From Sphingomonadaceae bacterium (lineage in GTDB: Bacteria; Pseudomonadota; Alphaproteobacteria; Sphingomonadales; Sphingomonadaceae), in contig JANYGB010000032.1 in the NCBI GenBank assembly GCA_025359445.1, forward strand, positions 49,344-113,343: a stretch of 64,000 nt of DNA, written 5' to 3'. Numbering within the stretch: the stretch's first letter is position 1; the number at the start of each line of letters is the position of its first letter. The position numbers and the translations under genes were made by a program. Positions 36,622 through 44,950 of the stretch are shown here, in pieces. The notes beneath the pieces were generated by a model. The model made no database searches and was not told the DNA's origin. It worked only from the letters and a program-made list of their open reading frames with translations.

Positions 36622-38454
36622 TCAGCCTCGTGCCACCGCTTCAGCCGCAATCATCCGCGCTTCGGCACCCAGCCCGACCCGGTTGAGCGCCAGAACGATG
36701 TGGTACAAGTTGACGCTTGTCATCTTGTCCCAACCGCTGCCCTGCATGCCAAGCCCGGCTAATAAAACCACCAGTTCGCGGTTGTTGACGTCGGCTGCCT
36801 GATCGATCAGCCGGCTCCACTTGGTCTGGCGACCAAGGTCAACCCCCAACTTGCCCGAGAAGCTTCCCGCTGTGGCGGCATCGACCCGGCCTAGCCCGGC
36901 CAGACCGGCAATCAGGAAGCGCGATTTGCGGTAACCCTCACTCTTGTCGTTGCCATAAAAGCTCGACAGCGCGGAACTATCAACCGGGCTTGACCGGGAC
37001 GGTGCGGCGAGCGCCAGTTGGCCCCACGCAAGCGAACCCGTGTCAGCCTGCGCCGACCAGCGCAGCGCATTCTGGTCGAGCCCCGCTGCTAGCATCGAAG
37101 CGATCAGCTCGGGCGCTTGCGCGGCATAATCGGTCATTACCGGCAGCCGTGCCGCAGCATAGGCAGTCAACACTTGCCGCGAATAGCGCGCTTCCTCGTC
37201 CCCGCCGCCGTCCCACAATGCGCGCATTGCCGCCAGACGATCGGCCGGCTGCTGAGCGACATATGCGGAACGGAGGGTATCGGCAGTCTTGGCCCGGTCG
37301 CCGTTTATATCATCCTGCGCGTAAATCTGGCTGTAGAGATCGACCATTGCGCTGCTCGACAAGATGCCAGCGGCCGCCGCCCGGTCGACTCCGCCAGCGC
37401 GGGTTTCGAGCCCCACCATCGGGGCGGTTGCGGCGACATAGGCGTAGCGCTCGGGCAGGTCTTTCGTCAGGCTGTCGGGCGGAGTAAGCCCGACTGCAAT
37501 CGCCAATGCATAGCGCCACGGGTTCATGTCTGAGACCCCGTCCCATTCGATTTTGACCGCTTGGCGCGCTTTGCCAGCCGAACCTGCATAGCGCTGTGCC
37601 AGTTGCACATCGATCCGCGGCCAGCCGCCCTCACCGGTCATGTGATCAAGCTGGGCTTGCCCTGACGATCCATCACCCTGGAACGAGCTGCAGATTGCCC
37701 GCAGCGCGCGCCAGTCAGCATCCTTGCGCTGCGATCCGATAACCGCGGTGACCGGGCAGATCCCGGTAATGTCGGCGGTAAAGGCATAGGCATCCATCGC
37801 CGCTTGCGTCAGCGCCGGGGTATAGTTCCCGGCATCGACATCCTGGACCAGCTCGCGCGCCGCTTCGCCTTCGCCCATGCGGACCAGCAAGCTGGCGCGC
37901 CCGGCGGCGAAATCGGCCGGGTTCATGCCGTCCGGCGCATCGAGCCGCGAGGCCAGCGCACGGCGCAGCAGGATATGCCCCCAGCGCGAAACGAGTTGTC
38001 CTTTGTTGCCGTTAAGCAAGGCCGTCACCAGTGCCGGATTCTGCCGCCCCACCGACCCGATCGGCATCCCGCCTTCGTCTTCGGCGAGGATCCCGACTTG
38101 TTTCATTGAGCGCCGCGCCGCTGCGGGCATATCGAATTTGGGCTTCAGGCCGAGCAGCTCGTCAAGCTGGTCCGGGCTCATCGTTTCAAGCTCGCGCAGC
38201 GTGGGAATATGCATGCCCGACGGCAAAGTGGGTGCTGCCTGCCGGGCACTGACGGCGGGCGAACCACTTGGCGGGAGCGGCTGGACCACCGCGCCCGGGC
38301 CATCAGGCCGCGCGGGCGTAGCCGGTTTGGGCGTATTGCCCTTGGGCTTCTCAAACCCCGGCGGCAGCAGCGATTCAGGTGAATCCTGCGCAATCGCCAG
38401 TGCCGAGCTGAGCGTCAGGGCCGCACCGGCCGTAAGCAACAGCGCGCGCTTCAC
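36622..38454 (-). CDS. Exported protein of unknown function, 610 residues
   Basis: Signal peptide VKRALLLTAGAALTLSSALAIAQ, followed by a Pro-rich low-complexity segment (about 25-75), then an alpha-rich body with many Ala, Leu and Arg that looks like TPR- or SEL1-type helical repeats, without a crisp consensus. GTG at 38454 is the start: it overlaps the stop of a 49-residue membrane protein gene in a GTGA. The stop TGA at 36622 is in the same frame as the recombinase gene below. No family recognised; a periplasmic scaffold is a guess. Confidence 0.7.
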   Translation of the reverse strand: MKRALLLTAGAALTLSSALAIAQDSPESLLPPGFEKPKGNTPKPATPARPDGPGAVVQPLPPSGSPAVSARQAAPTLPSGMHIPTLRELETMSPDQLDELLGLKPKFDMPAAARRSMKQVGILAEDEGGMPIGSVGRQNPALVTALLNGNKGQLVSRWGHILLRRALASRLDAPDGMNPADFAAGRASLLVRMGEGEAARELVQDVDAGNYTPALTQAAMDAYAFTADITGICPVTAVIGSQRKDADWRALRAICSSFQGDGSSGQAQLDHMTGEGGWPRIDVQLAQRYAGSAGKARQAVKIEWDGVSDMNPWRYALAIAVGLTPPDSLTKDLPERYAYVAATAPMVGLETRAGGVDRAAAAGILSSSAMVDLYSQIYAQDDINGDRAKTADTLRSAYVAQQPADRLAAMRALWDGGGDEEARYSRQVLTAYAAARLPVMTDYAAQAPELIASMLAAGLDQNALRWSAQADTGSLAWGQLALAAPSRSSPVDSSALSSFYGNDKSEGYRKSRFLIAGLAGLGRVDAATAGSFSGKLGVDLGRQTKWSRLIDQAADVNNRELVVLLAGLGMQGSGWDKMTSVNLYHIVLALNRVGLGAEARMIAAEAVARG

Positions 38455-38600
38455 TGGCTGACCTGCGGCAACACGGCGGGAGCAGATTGCGGGCTGGGCG
38501 GACGGATCCCGCCATCGGACCAAGCCCAGATGAGCAGCGCGCCGAGCAGCGCCAGCGCCATGGCGGCAAACAACCAGCTTTTGCGTAGTCCAACCGCCAC
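38451..38600 (-). CDS. Small single-pass membrane protein, 49 residues
   Basis: Short protein with one strong membrane segment (LFAAMALALLGALLIWAW) after a basic N-terminus and a Pro/Ser-rich tail. GTG at 38600 is preceded by GAAGAGGTTACGA, a clear ribosome binding site, so I prefer it to the in-frame GTG at 38615 and TTG at 38639. It is coupled to the 610-residue exported protein by a GTGA overlap. No family recognised; it may anchor or chaperone its neighbour. Confidence 0.6.
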   Translation of the reverse strand: MAVGLRKSWLFAAMALALLGALLIWAWSDGGIRPPSPQSAPAVLPQVSQ

Positions 38601-38671
38601 TCGTAACCTCTTCACCCGAAACGTGCCTGAAACTTGCAACGACGGTTAGCCCATCTATAGGCGGGGCCGCA

Positions 38672-39232
38672 ATGGAGCTTGAGCTGTCCCCCGACAATAT
38701 CGCCGCATTGGCACGGCGGATCGACCGGCCCGTGGTGCTGGTGGGGATGATGGGGGTCGGCAAAACCAGCGTCGGACGCAGGCTCGCCGCGCTGCTCGAT
38801 CTGCCGTTCACCGACGCCGACGACGAGATCGTCCACGCCGCGCAGATGTCGATCCCCGAAATGTTTGAACGCTACGGCGAAGATTATTTCCGCGACGGCG
38901 AGCGCCGGGTGATCGCGCGGCTGGTCGGCCAAGGGCGCGGCGTGGTTTCAACCGGCGGCGGCGCCTTCGTCAATCCCGAAACCCGCGCGCTGATCCTGGC
39001 GCAAGCAATCGCGGTTTGGCTCGACAGCGAAATCGACGTGCTGCTTGACCGGGTTGGCCGCAACAGCAACCGCCCCTTGCTGCAAACCGGCGATCCGCGT
39101 GAAACGCTGACCCGGCTCAGGGCGGAACGCGAAAGCGCCTATGCCGAGGCGCCGATCCATGTGAAAAGCGGTCCCGGCCCGCATGGCCGCGTGGTCCACA
39201 ATGTGCTGAAAGGGCTCGACGCATGGCTGTGA
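38672..39232 (+). CDS. aroK: Shikimate kinase
   Basis: Phosphorylates shikimate at O3 in aromatic amino acid synthesis. The Walker A motif is VGMMGVGKTSVGRRLA, then FTDADDEIVHAAQMSI and RDGERRVIARL, and the conserved GGGAFVNPETR (substrate binding). 186 residues. The stop overlaps the aroB start by 10 bp, so the two pathway genes are likely coupled. Confidence 0.95.
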   Translation: MELELSPDNIAALARRIDRPVVLVGMMGVGKTSVGRRLAALLDLPFTDADDEIVHAAQMSIPEMFERYGEDYFRDGERRVIARLVGQGRGVVSTGGGAFVNPETRALILAQAIAVWLDSEIDVLLDRVGRNSNRPLLQTGDPRETLTRLRAERESAYAEAPIHVKSGPGPHGRVVHNVLKGLDAWL

Positions 39233-40329
39233 TCCCGGTCGAACTGGCGGGTCGTTCGTACGAGGTCCGGGTTGCTGCGGGCCTGCTTGCCGATCTGCCC
39301 CAGCAGTGCAGCCCGCGACTGCGCAAGCGCCGCGTTCCTGTAGTTACCGATGTCAACGTCTATGCCGCCTGGGGCCCAGCCGTCGAGCATGCCTTGCACG
39401 AAGGCGGCCACGAAGCGGCGTGGCGGATCCTGCCCGCGGGAGAGGCGACCAAGAGCTGGGAGCAGTTAGCGCAAACCACCGATTGGCTGCTCGCCGAAGA
39501 AGTCGAGCGCGGCGATGCCGTGCTGGCACTGGGCGGCGGCGTGATCGGTGATCTGACCGGGTTGGCCGCAGCGGTGCTGAAACGCGGGTGCCAGTTCATC
39601 CAGCTGCCCACGAGCCTGCTGGCACAAGTCGATTCGAGCGTCGGCGGCAAGACTGCGATCAACACCGCAGCGGGCAAGAACCTGATCGGCGCGTTCCACC
39701 AGCCCGCGCTGGTGCTGGCCGACCTGGCGGTGCTCGATACGCTGCCCGCGCGCGAGCTCAAGGCTGGCTATGCCGAGGTTGTGAAATACGGCCTGCTTGG
39801 CGACGCGGCATTCTTCGCCTGGTGCGATCAAAACGGCGCGACGATGTTGGCGGGCGATGCTGGCTTGCGCGAATATGCAGTGGCCTATTCGGTCGCCGCC
39901 AAAGCGCGGATCGTCGCGGCGGACGAGCGCGAGACGCTGGGGCTGCGTGCGCTGCTCAATCTGGGGCATACTTTCGGCCATGTGCTCGAAGCACAGACCG
40001 GGTTTTCGGACCGGTTACTGCACGGCGAGGCAGTAGCGCTGGGGATGGTGCTGGCGGCGCGTTTCTCGGCGGCGCGCGGTCTGCTGCCCCGTGCCAGCGC
40101 CGAACATGTGGCGCGGCACTTCGCCGAACTCGACATGCCGAGCGAGATCGCCACGCTCGGACTCAATTGCGACGGCCACGCGCTGACTGCGCACATGCTG
40201 CACGACAAGAAGATGGACGCCGGGACTTTGCCGTTCGTGCTGCTCAAGGGACTGGGCGAGGCGTTTCTGGCCAAGGACGTCGCGCTGGAAGAGGTTGCAT
40301 CGTTCCTCGACGAACAACTCCTGCGATAG
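39223..40329 (+). CDS. aroB: 3-dehydroquinate synthase
   Basis: Makes 3-dehydroquinate from DAHP with NAD and a metal. Family motifs: ALGGGVIGDLTGLAAAVLKRG, PTSLLAQVDSSVGGKTAIN, NLIGAFHQPALVLAD, and the metal ligands in LNLGHTFGHVLEAQTGF and LHGEAVALGM. 368 residues. Follows aroK with an overlap. Confidence 0.96.
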   Translation: MAVIPVELAGRSYEVRVAAGLLADLPQQCSPRLRKRRVPVVTDVNVYAAWGPAVEHALHEGGHEAAWRILPAGEATKSWEQLAQTTDWLLAEEVERGDAVLALGGGVIGDLTGLAAAVLKRGCQFIQLPTSLLAQVDSSVGGKTAINTAAGKNLIGAFHQPALVLADLAVLDTLPARELKAGYAEVVKYGLLGDAAFFAWCDQNGATMLAGDAGLREYAVAYSVAAKARIVAADERETLGLRALLNLGHTFGHVLEAQTGFSDRLLHGEAVALGMVLAARFSAARGLLPRASAEHVARHFAELDMPSEIATLGLNCDGHALTAHMLHDKKMDAGTLPFVLLKGLGEAFLAKDVALEEVASFLDEQLLR

Positions 40330-40343
40330 ACGAGCGCGGGAAC

Positions 40344-41123
40344 CTACCCAAAAATCGCGATCGACTGCATCCCCACCGCGACCGCCTCACCATCGGCATT
40401 CCAAATCGCCATGTCCTGGCTCGAGCAGCCCTGCTCGGCATAATTTCCCGCCGCGCGCAGCAAATACCAGCCGTCGGTAGTCTGCGGCAACGGGGTCAGC
40501 AGGTTGACCAGCCAGGTCATCGAACTGACCGGCGACCACGCCTCCATCAGCGGCATCACGCCGGGCGGCAGCGCATCGGCGATGAGCAGCAACGCGACCA
40601 TCGGGTCGAGCCCTTCGCCATCTTGCAGCCGCACCCACCAGGTCAGCTCAGGCTGCTTGTCGGCGGTCTTCTGCATTGCAAAGCGGCGGTCGAATTGTGC
40701 GGCAAAAGTCGGCCCGCGGCCTTCGGGGAACGGTGCGGCATCGGCGGCGGCGATCACGCCGGCGGGCGCAGGCAAGTTGTGCAGGCGCAACGTACTGCTC
40801 TCGACCGGGCCCATGAACACGAAGGTTGCGGTCAGCCCGACCCCGGCTGCGCTGGTGACCTCGGCGCTGATCCAGCTAGCGTTGCGGCCCTGCCGCAGCA
40901 ACCGCGCGCGCACCTCGACCTCGCCGGCGAGCGGCCCGACGAAGTTGATCGTGGCCGAGCGCAGCGGCGGCAAATCGGGCACCAGCCGCTGCGCCGCATC
41001 GAGCGCCATCGCGGCCGAAAACCCTCCGTAACTGGTCCGCCCCTGCATCCAGTTTTCAGGGATCGTCGCGGAAAAACCGCCATCGATGGGCCGCGCGGCG
41101 GCGAGGGTTTGGGGCAAGGACAT
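40344..41123 (-). CDS. Acyl-CoA thioesterase, double hot-dog (TesB-like)
   Basis: A 259-residue protein with two hot-dog halves. N-terminal half: NWMQGRTSYGGFSAAMALDA and LRSATINFVGPLAGEVEVRA; C-terminal half: SPVSSMTWLVNLLTPL and EQGCSSQDMAIWNADGEAVAVGMQ, with the thioesterase-like Ser/Gln-Asp residues. It is convergent with aroB and divergent from the cyclase gene. Substrate unknown. Confidence 0.85.
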   Translation of the reverse strand: MSLPQTLAAARPIDGGFSATIPENWMQGRTSYGGFSAAMALDAAQRLVPDLPPLRSATINFVGPLAGEVEVRARLLRQGRNASWISAEVTSAAGVGLTATFVFMGPVESSTLRLHNLPAPAGVIAAADAAPFPEGRGPTFAAQFDRRFAMQKTADKQPELTWWVRLQDGEGLDPMVALLLIADALPPGVMPLMEAWSPVSSMTWLVNLLTPLPQTTDGWYLLRAAGNYAEQGCSSQDMAIWNADGEAVAVGMQSIAIFG

Positions 41124-41186
41124 GGACTTTCCATTGACGTAAACGGAAAGCGGGTCAATCCTCCCCCTTCAACAATGGCTGGGCGC

Positions 41187-41957
41187 ATGACAAAGTTCAT
41201 CGATCTTTCGATCCCGATCACTACCAAGGTCGTGTCCGACCCGCCGGTCATGCTGCCGCAGATCAGCTATACCGATCACAGCGAAAGCTGGCAGCAGATC
41301 GCGCTGTTCTTTCCGGGGCTGACCAAAGACGACCTGCCCGATGGCGAAGGCTGGGCGGTCGAGACGCTGACGCTGTCGACGCATAACGGCACTCACATGG
41401 ACGCGCCGTGGCATTACCATTCGACCACTGACAGCGGGACGCGCCGCGCGCCGACGATTGATGAGGCCCCGCTCGACCGGTTCTTCCGCCCCGGCGTGAA
41501 ACTCGATTTCAGTGCACTACCTGCGGGAACGGTGGTCAGCGCGGCGCAGGTCGAGGCGGAACTGGCGCGGATCGGGTATGAACTCCAACCGCTTGACATC
41601 GTGCTGGTCCAGTCGGGCGCGATCTACGGCACTGACAATTTCACCGATCAGGGTGTCGGCCTTGGCGCTGAGGCGACGCTGTGGCTGACTGAGCGCGGCG
41701 TCGAAGTGGTCGGCACCGATGCCTGGTCATGGGACGCGCCGTTCAGCCACACCGCAAAGCGCTGGGCCGAAAACCGCGACCCGGGCATCATCTGGGAAGG
41801 CCACAAGGCCGGCCGCATCCGCCCTTATTGGCAGATCGAAAAGCTTACGGGCCTGGCCGCGCTGCCGCCGTTCGGTTTCACCTTCAGCTGCTTCCCGGTC
41901 AAGATCGACGGGGCGAGTGCAGGTTGGATCAGGGCCGTGGCGCTGATCGAGGACTAA
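41187..41957 (+). CDS. Cyclase family metal-dependent hydrolase (kynurenine-formamidase-like)
   Basis: A 256-residue protein of the cyclase/KynB superfamily. The metal-binding signature HNGTHMDAPWHY is clear. FIDLSIPITTKVVSDPP at the N-terminus matches the family start, and FSHTAKRWAENRDPGIIWEGHK is the second active-site part. ATG 41187 is used; ATG 41175 is in frame 4 codons earlier. The frame runs open much further upstream across aroB, but those codons are antisense or out of frame. Could be arylformamidase or isatin hydrolase; the substrate is not decided. Confidence 0.86.
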   Translation: MTKFIDLSIPITTKVVSDPPVMLPQISYTDHSESWQQIALFFPGLTKDDLPDGEGWAVETLTLSTHNGTHMDAPWHYHSTTDSGTRRAPTIDEAPLDRFFRPGVKLDFSALPAGTVVSAAQVEAELARIGYELQPLDIVLVQSGAIYGTDNFTDQGVGLGAEATLWLTERGVEVVGTDAWSWDAPFSHTAKRWAENRDPGIIWEGHKAGRIRPYWQIEKLTGLAALPPFGFTFSCFPVKIDGASAGWIRAVALIED

Positions 41958-42979
41958 ACCCTCACCACCCCGTGCTCGATCAGGCTGCGCGCGCAGTCGA
42001 TGATCGATTCTTCGGGCGGGCGCGGTTTCCAGCCCAGTACGCTTTGCGCATGGGCCGAGCTGGTCGCGCGGGTGCGGCCAATTTCGCCGAGTAGCTGCTT
42101 GGCAGCCGGCATGAACAGCGCGAGAATGCGGACCCCGAACGCCGGCATCCGCCGCGTCGGTACCTTGCGCGCCTGCGGGCCAAATTCATCGCGCAGAACT
42201 TTGGCAACGTCGGCAAATTTGAAGAACGAACCCGAACTGCCGATAAAGCGCCCATCGCGCACCTTGTCCGCCGGTGCCTCAAGCGCAAGCACATGGAGTG
42301 CCGCGATATCGCGCAGATCGACGATGCTGAAGCCCACGTCGGGCAAGGCCGGGACCGAGCCATCGAGCAGTCGCTGCACCGGCTCGACCGAAGCGGCAAA
42401 ATCCGCGCCCTGCACTGGCCCGAGCACCAGCACCGGACAGACCGCGCAGTACTCAAGCGCTCCGCCTTCCGCCGCCACCCAGTCACGCGCAGCGCGTTCG
42501 GCGATGGTCTTCGATTTGACGTAAGGTTGCACACCGGGCGCATTGACATTGGTCCAGTCGCGCTCGTCATATTGGATCTTGCCCGGCGGGTGGCCATAAG
42601 CGATCGCCGCCGCGGACGAGGTCATCACAAACCGCGTCACCCCGGCCCCCTTGGCCATCCGCAAGGCGCGCAAAGCACCCTCGCGCGCGGGCACGATCAG
42701 CTCATTCTCATCCTTGGGCACGCCCGCCGGGAACGGTGAGGCCATGTGGCAGACGTGGCTGCACCCGGCCATCGCCTCCGCCCAGCCAGCATCGTTCATC
42801 AGGTCGGCGGCGAAAAACTTGAGTGTGTCAGCGGTGCCGCCAAGCTGCGGGCGCAACTCGGCCTCGCGCGACAGGCTGCGCACTGTGGTGTGGACTGTCC
42901 ACCCTTTGCCGAGCAACTGGCGGATCGTCTCGCCCGCGATGTAGCCGCTGCCGCCGCTGACCATGACTGTGCCTGGCAT
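41954..42979 (-). CDS. Extended short-chain dehydrogenase/reductase (dihydroflavonol-reductase-like)
   Basis: A 341-residue Rossmann-fold enzyme. NAD(P) motif MVSGGSGYIAGETIRQLLGKG; catalytic YVKSKTIAER; and the family lines HVCHMASPFPAG and RFVMTSSAAAIAYGH. Of the extended SDR class that reduces aldehydes or ketones, including 4-reductases. It overlaps the 3' end of the convergent cyclase gene by 4 bp and has another SDR 14 bp upstream. Confidence 0.88.
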   Translation of the reverse strand: MPGTVMVSGGSGYIAGETIRQLLGKGWTVHTTVRSLSREAELRPQLGGTADTLKFFAADLMNDAGWAEAMAGCSHVCHMASPFPAGVPKDENELIVPAREGALRALRMAKGAGVTRFVMTSSAAAIAYGHPPGKIQYDERDWTNVNAPGVQPYVKSKTIAERAARDWVAAEGGALEYCAVCPVLVLGPVQGADFAASVEPVQRLLDGSVPALPDVGFSIVDLRDIAALHVLALEAPADKVRDGRFIGSSGSFFKFADVAKVLRDEFGPQARKVPTRRMPAFGVRILALFMPAAKQLLGEIGRTRATSSAHAQSVLGWKPRPPEESIIDCARSLIEHGVVRV

Positions 42980-42992
42980 CGTAATTCTCCCG

Positions 42993-43715
42993 TCAGAACT
43001 TGATCATGATCCGCCGCGCCAGCGCGGGCGAAATCGAATGGACCACTTGCAGCAATTTGACCATGCCGACATTGGCCTCGGCGGCGCCGCTTTCCATCGC
43101 GGTAACAAACTGCCGCGCGCATTCGGCAGCTGGCATCTTGCGGCTGCCGCGACCGGCGGTCATCTTGGTTTCGACTACCGGGGGCAAAGCTTCGAGGACA
43201 TGAACCTTGCTGCCTTTGAGCTGCGCCCTGAGCGCCTGAGTATAGCTGCGCAGACCCGCCTTGGTCGCACAATAAACCGGCCCGCCCGCGCGCGGCGCGA
43301 TGGCGAGGCCCGAGGTCACGTTGACGATCATCGCCTCGGGCCGCGATTGCAGCATCGGCATCAGCGCGCAGATCAGGTGGATCGGCGCGTCGAGATTGAG
43401 GAAGATCGTGGCATCGGCGGCAACCGGATCGGGCGCTGCTTCCCGGAAATCGTGATCGACCCCGGCGCCTGCATTGTTGACTAGAATATCGATCGTGCGC
43501 CCGGCCACGGCGTTGATCAGGGTTTTGGCCCCGTCAGGCGTGGACAAGTCTGCGGCAATGACTTCGAACCCGGCGGCGCGGATTGCCGTCACCCGCTCTG
43601 CGTTGCGGCCCTGAGTGATCACCGTAGCGCCCTTGGCGCGCAATTGCCGGATCAGTTCGGCCCCGATCCCGTCAGTCCCGCCCGTCACCAGCGCCGTCTT
43701 GCCATTCAGCTGCAT
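42993..43715 (-). CDS. Short-chain dehydrogenase/reductase (DltE-like)
   Basis: A 240-residue classical SDR: TGGTDGIGAELIRQL for NADP, DILVNNAGAGVDHDF, MIVNVTSGLAIAPRAGG and catalytic YCATKAGLRSYTQAL. Reads like the DltE/SDR family of oxidoreductases with unknown substrate. ATG at 43715 was chosen over the upstream in-frame start. It sits just above another reductase gene and likely shares its transcript. Confidence 0.87.
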   Translation of the reverse strand: MQLNGKTALVTGGTDGIGAELIRQLRAKGATVITQGRNAERVTAIRAAGFEVIAADLSTPDGAKTLINAVAGRTIDILVNNAGAGVDHDFREAAPDPVAADATIFLNLDAPIHLICALMPMLQSRPEAMIVNVTSGLAIAPRAGGPVYCATKAGLRSYTQALRAQLKGSKVHVLEALPPVVETKMTAGRGSRKMPAAECARQFVTAMESGAAEANVGMVKLLQVVHSISPALARRIMIKF

Positions 43716-43849
43716 TGCCTGCTCCCCGCCATTTCGCGGAAGCCTAGTCATTTGGTTTCGAAACGCAACCTAGCGCTGCGGCGCGCGCGCGCAGAGCCTG
43801 TTTGCCAAAAGGACTTTCGCGCGGCACCTATGCCGAAGGAGGAGCCTTT

Positions 43850-44944
43850 ATGCGATTGATCTGGACGACGTTGCTGTTGGTTGGCGCGACGAGTTCTGCC
43901 TTTGGCCTGGGCTACAGCCAGGCCGGCAAACCGGCGTTCGATCCCAGAAGTCTGCGCGGCACGCAGCAGGGGCCGCTTACGCAGGTGCTGACCTTGGGCA
44001 GTACGCACCTTGGGCAGGCAGCAAAGAAACCGACCGCAGCCGAACTGGCCGGTCTGCTTGACAAGCTGGCCGCCTTCAAACCCGATATAATAACGCACGA
44101 AGGTCTATCGGGCGAACAGTGCGCCGAACTCGAACGCTATCCCGCGCGCTATCCGGGCCTGTTCGACGAGTATTGCTGGGGCACGGCGGAAGCCGAAAAG
44201 GCGACCGGGCTGACCGTTCCGCAAGCCATGGCGGCCATCGAAGTCACGCTCAGCAGCTGGTCCAAGGCACCGGCGGCAGCGGCGCGGCGCAAACTTGCCG
44301 CGCTGTTCCTCGCCGCGAACGACCGCCCGTCCGCACTGGTGCAGTGGCTGCGGCTTGCGCCGGAAGAGCGCACGTTGGGCGATGGGATCGATCAGCCGCT
44401 GCTGGCCATTCTCCACAAAGGCGCAAAAAGTTCGAATGAGACGATCGTCATCGGCGTGGCGCTGGCGGTACGGCTTGGACTTGAGCGGGTTTACGCGGTG
44501 GACGATCACACCGCCGACAGCATCCAGGCACTGGCCGGGCCAGGCTTCCAGCCGGCCATTGAGGCGCACTGGAGTTCGGGCGGCCCCGAACGGGTCCCGG
44601 CCCTGATCCGCGCCAAAGCTTCGGAACAGGATGCCGCCGCCACGGGTAATTATCTGGGCTTTTACCGCGTGCTTAACGATCCTGCGACGCAGCACGCCTT
44701 TATCGATTTCGACTATGGCCGCGCGCTCAAGATGACCGGCCCGGGGCTATATGGCCGCCAGTATGCCGCATGGTTCGAAACCCGCAACTTGCGGATGGTC
44801 GCCAATATCCGCGCGGCTTTCGGCAATCGGCCCGGCGCGCGCGTGCTCAACATCGTCGGCGCGTCGCATAAGGGCTATTACGATGCCTATCTCGACATGA
44901 TGTCCGATGTGCAGATCGTCGATGCGGCGCGGGTGCTGCGCTAG
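43850..44944 (+). CDS. DUF5694-like exported protein
   Basis: A 364-residue protein with a signal peptide (LIWTTLLLVGATSSAFGLG). The start of the body, VLTLGSTHLGQ with a GxTH-type motif, then a conserved Glu in FKPDIITHEGLSGEQC and the C-terminal VLNIVGASHKGYYDAYLDMM, resembles DUF5694 and the wider TraB/GumN-like fold, in which paired GxxH motifs bind metal. The ATG follows GAAGGAGGAGCCTTT, an excellent binding site. Function unknown; a metalloprotease-like activity is inference. Confidence 0.78.
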   Translation: MRLIWTTLLLVGATSSAFGLGYSQAGKPAFDPRSLRGTQQGPLTQVLTLGSTHLGQAAKKPTAAELAGLLDKLAAFKPDIITHEGLSGEQCAELERYPARYPGLFDEYCWGTAEAEKATGLTVPQAMAAIEVTLSSWSKAPAAAARRKLAALFLAANDRPSALVQWLRLAPEERTLGDGIDQPLLAILHKGAKSSNETIVIGVALAVRLGLERVYAVDDHTADSIQALAGPGFQPAIEAHWSSGGPERVPALIRAKASEQDAAATGNYLGFYRVLNDPATQHAFIDFDYGRALKMTGPGLYGRQYAAWFETRNLRMVANIRAAFGNRPGARVLNIVGASHKGYYDAYLDMMSDVQIVDAARVLR

Positions 44945-44950
44945 GGCCGC

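Noticed and set aside
39588..41957. A very long plus-strand frame running through aroB's region into the cyclase gene
   Set aside because: The first two thirds overlap aroB in another frame and the thioesterase gene in antisense. Only the part from 41187 shows a protein family.
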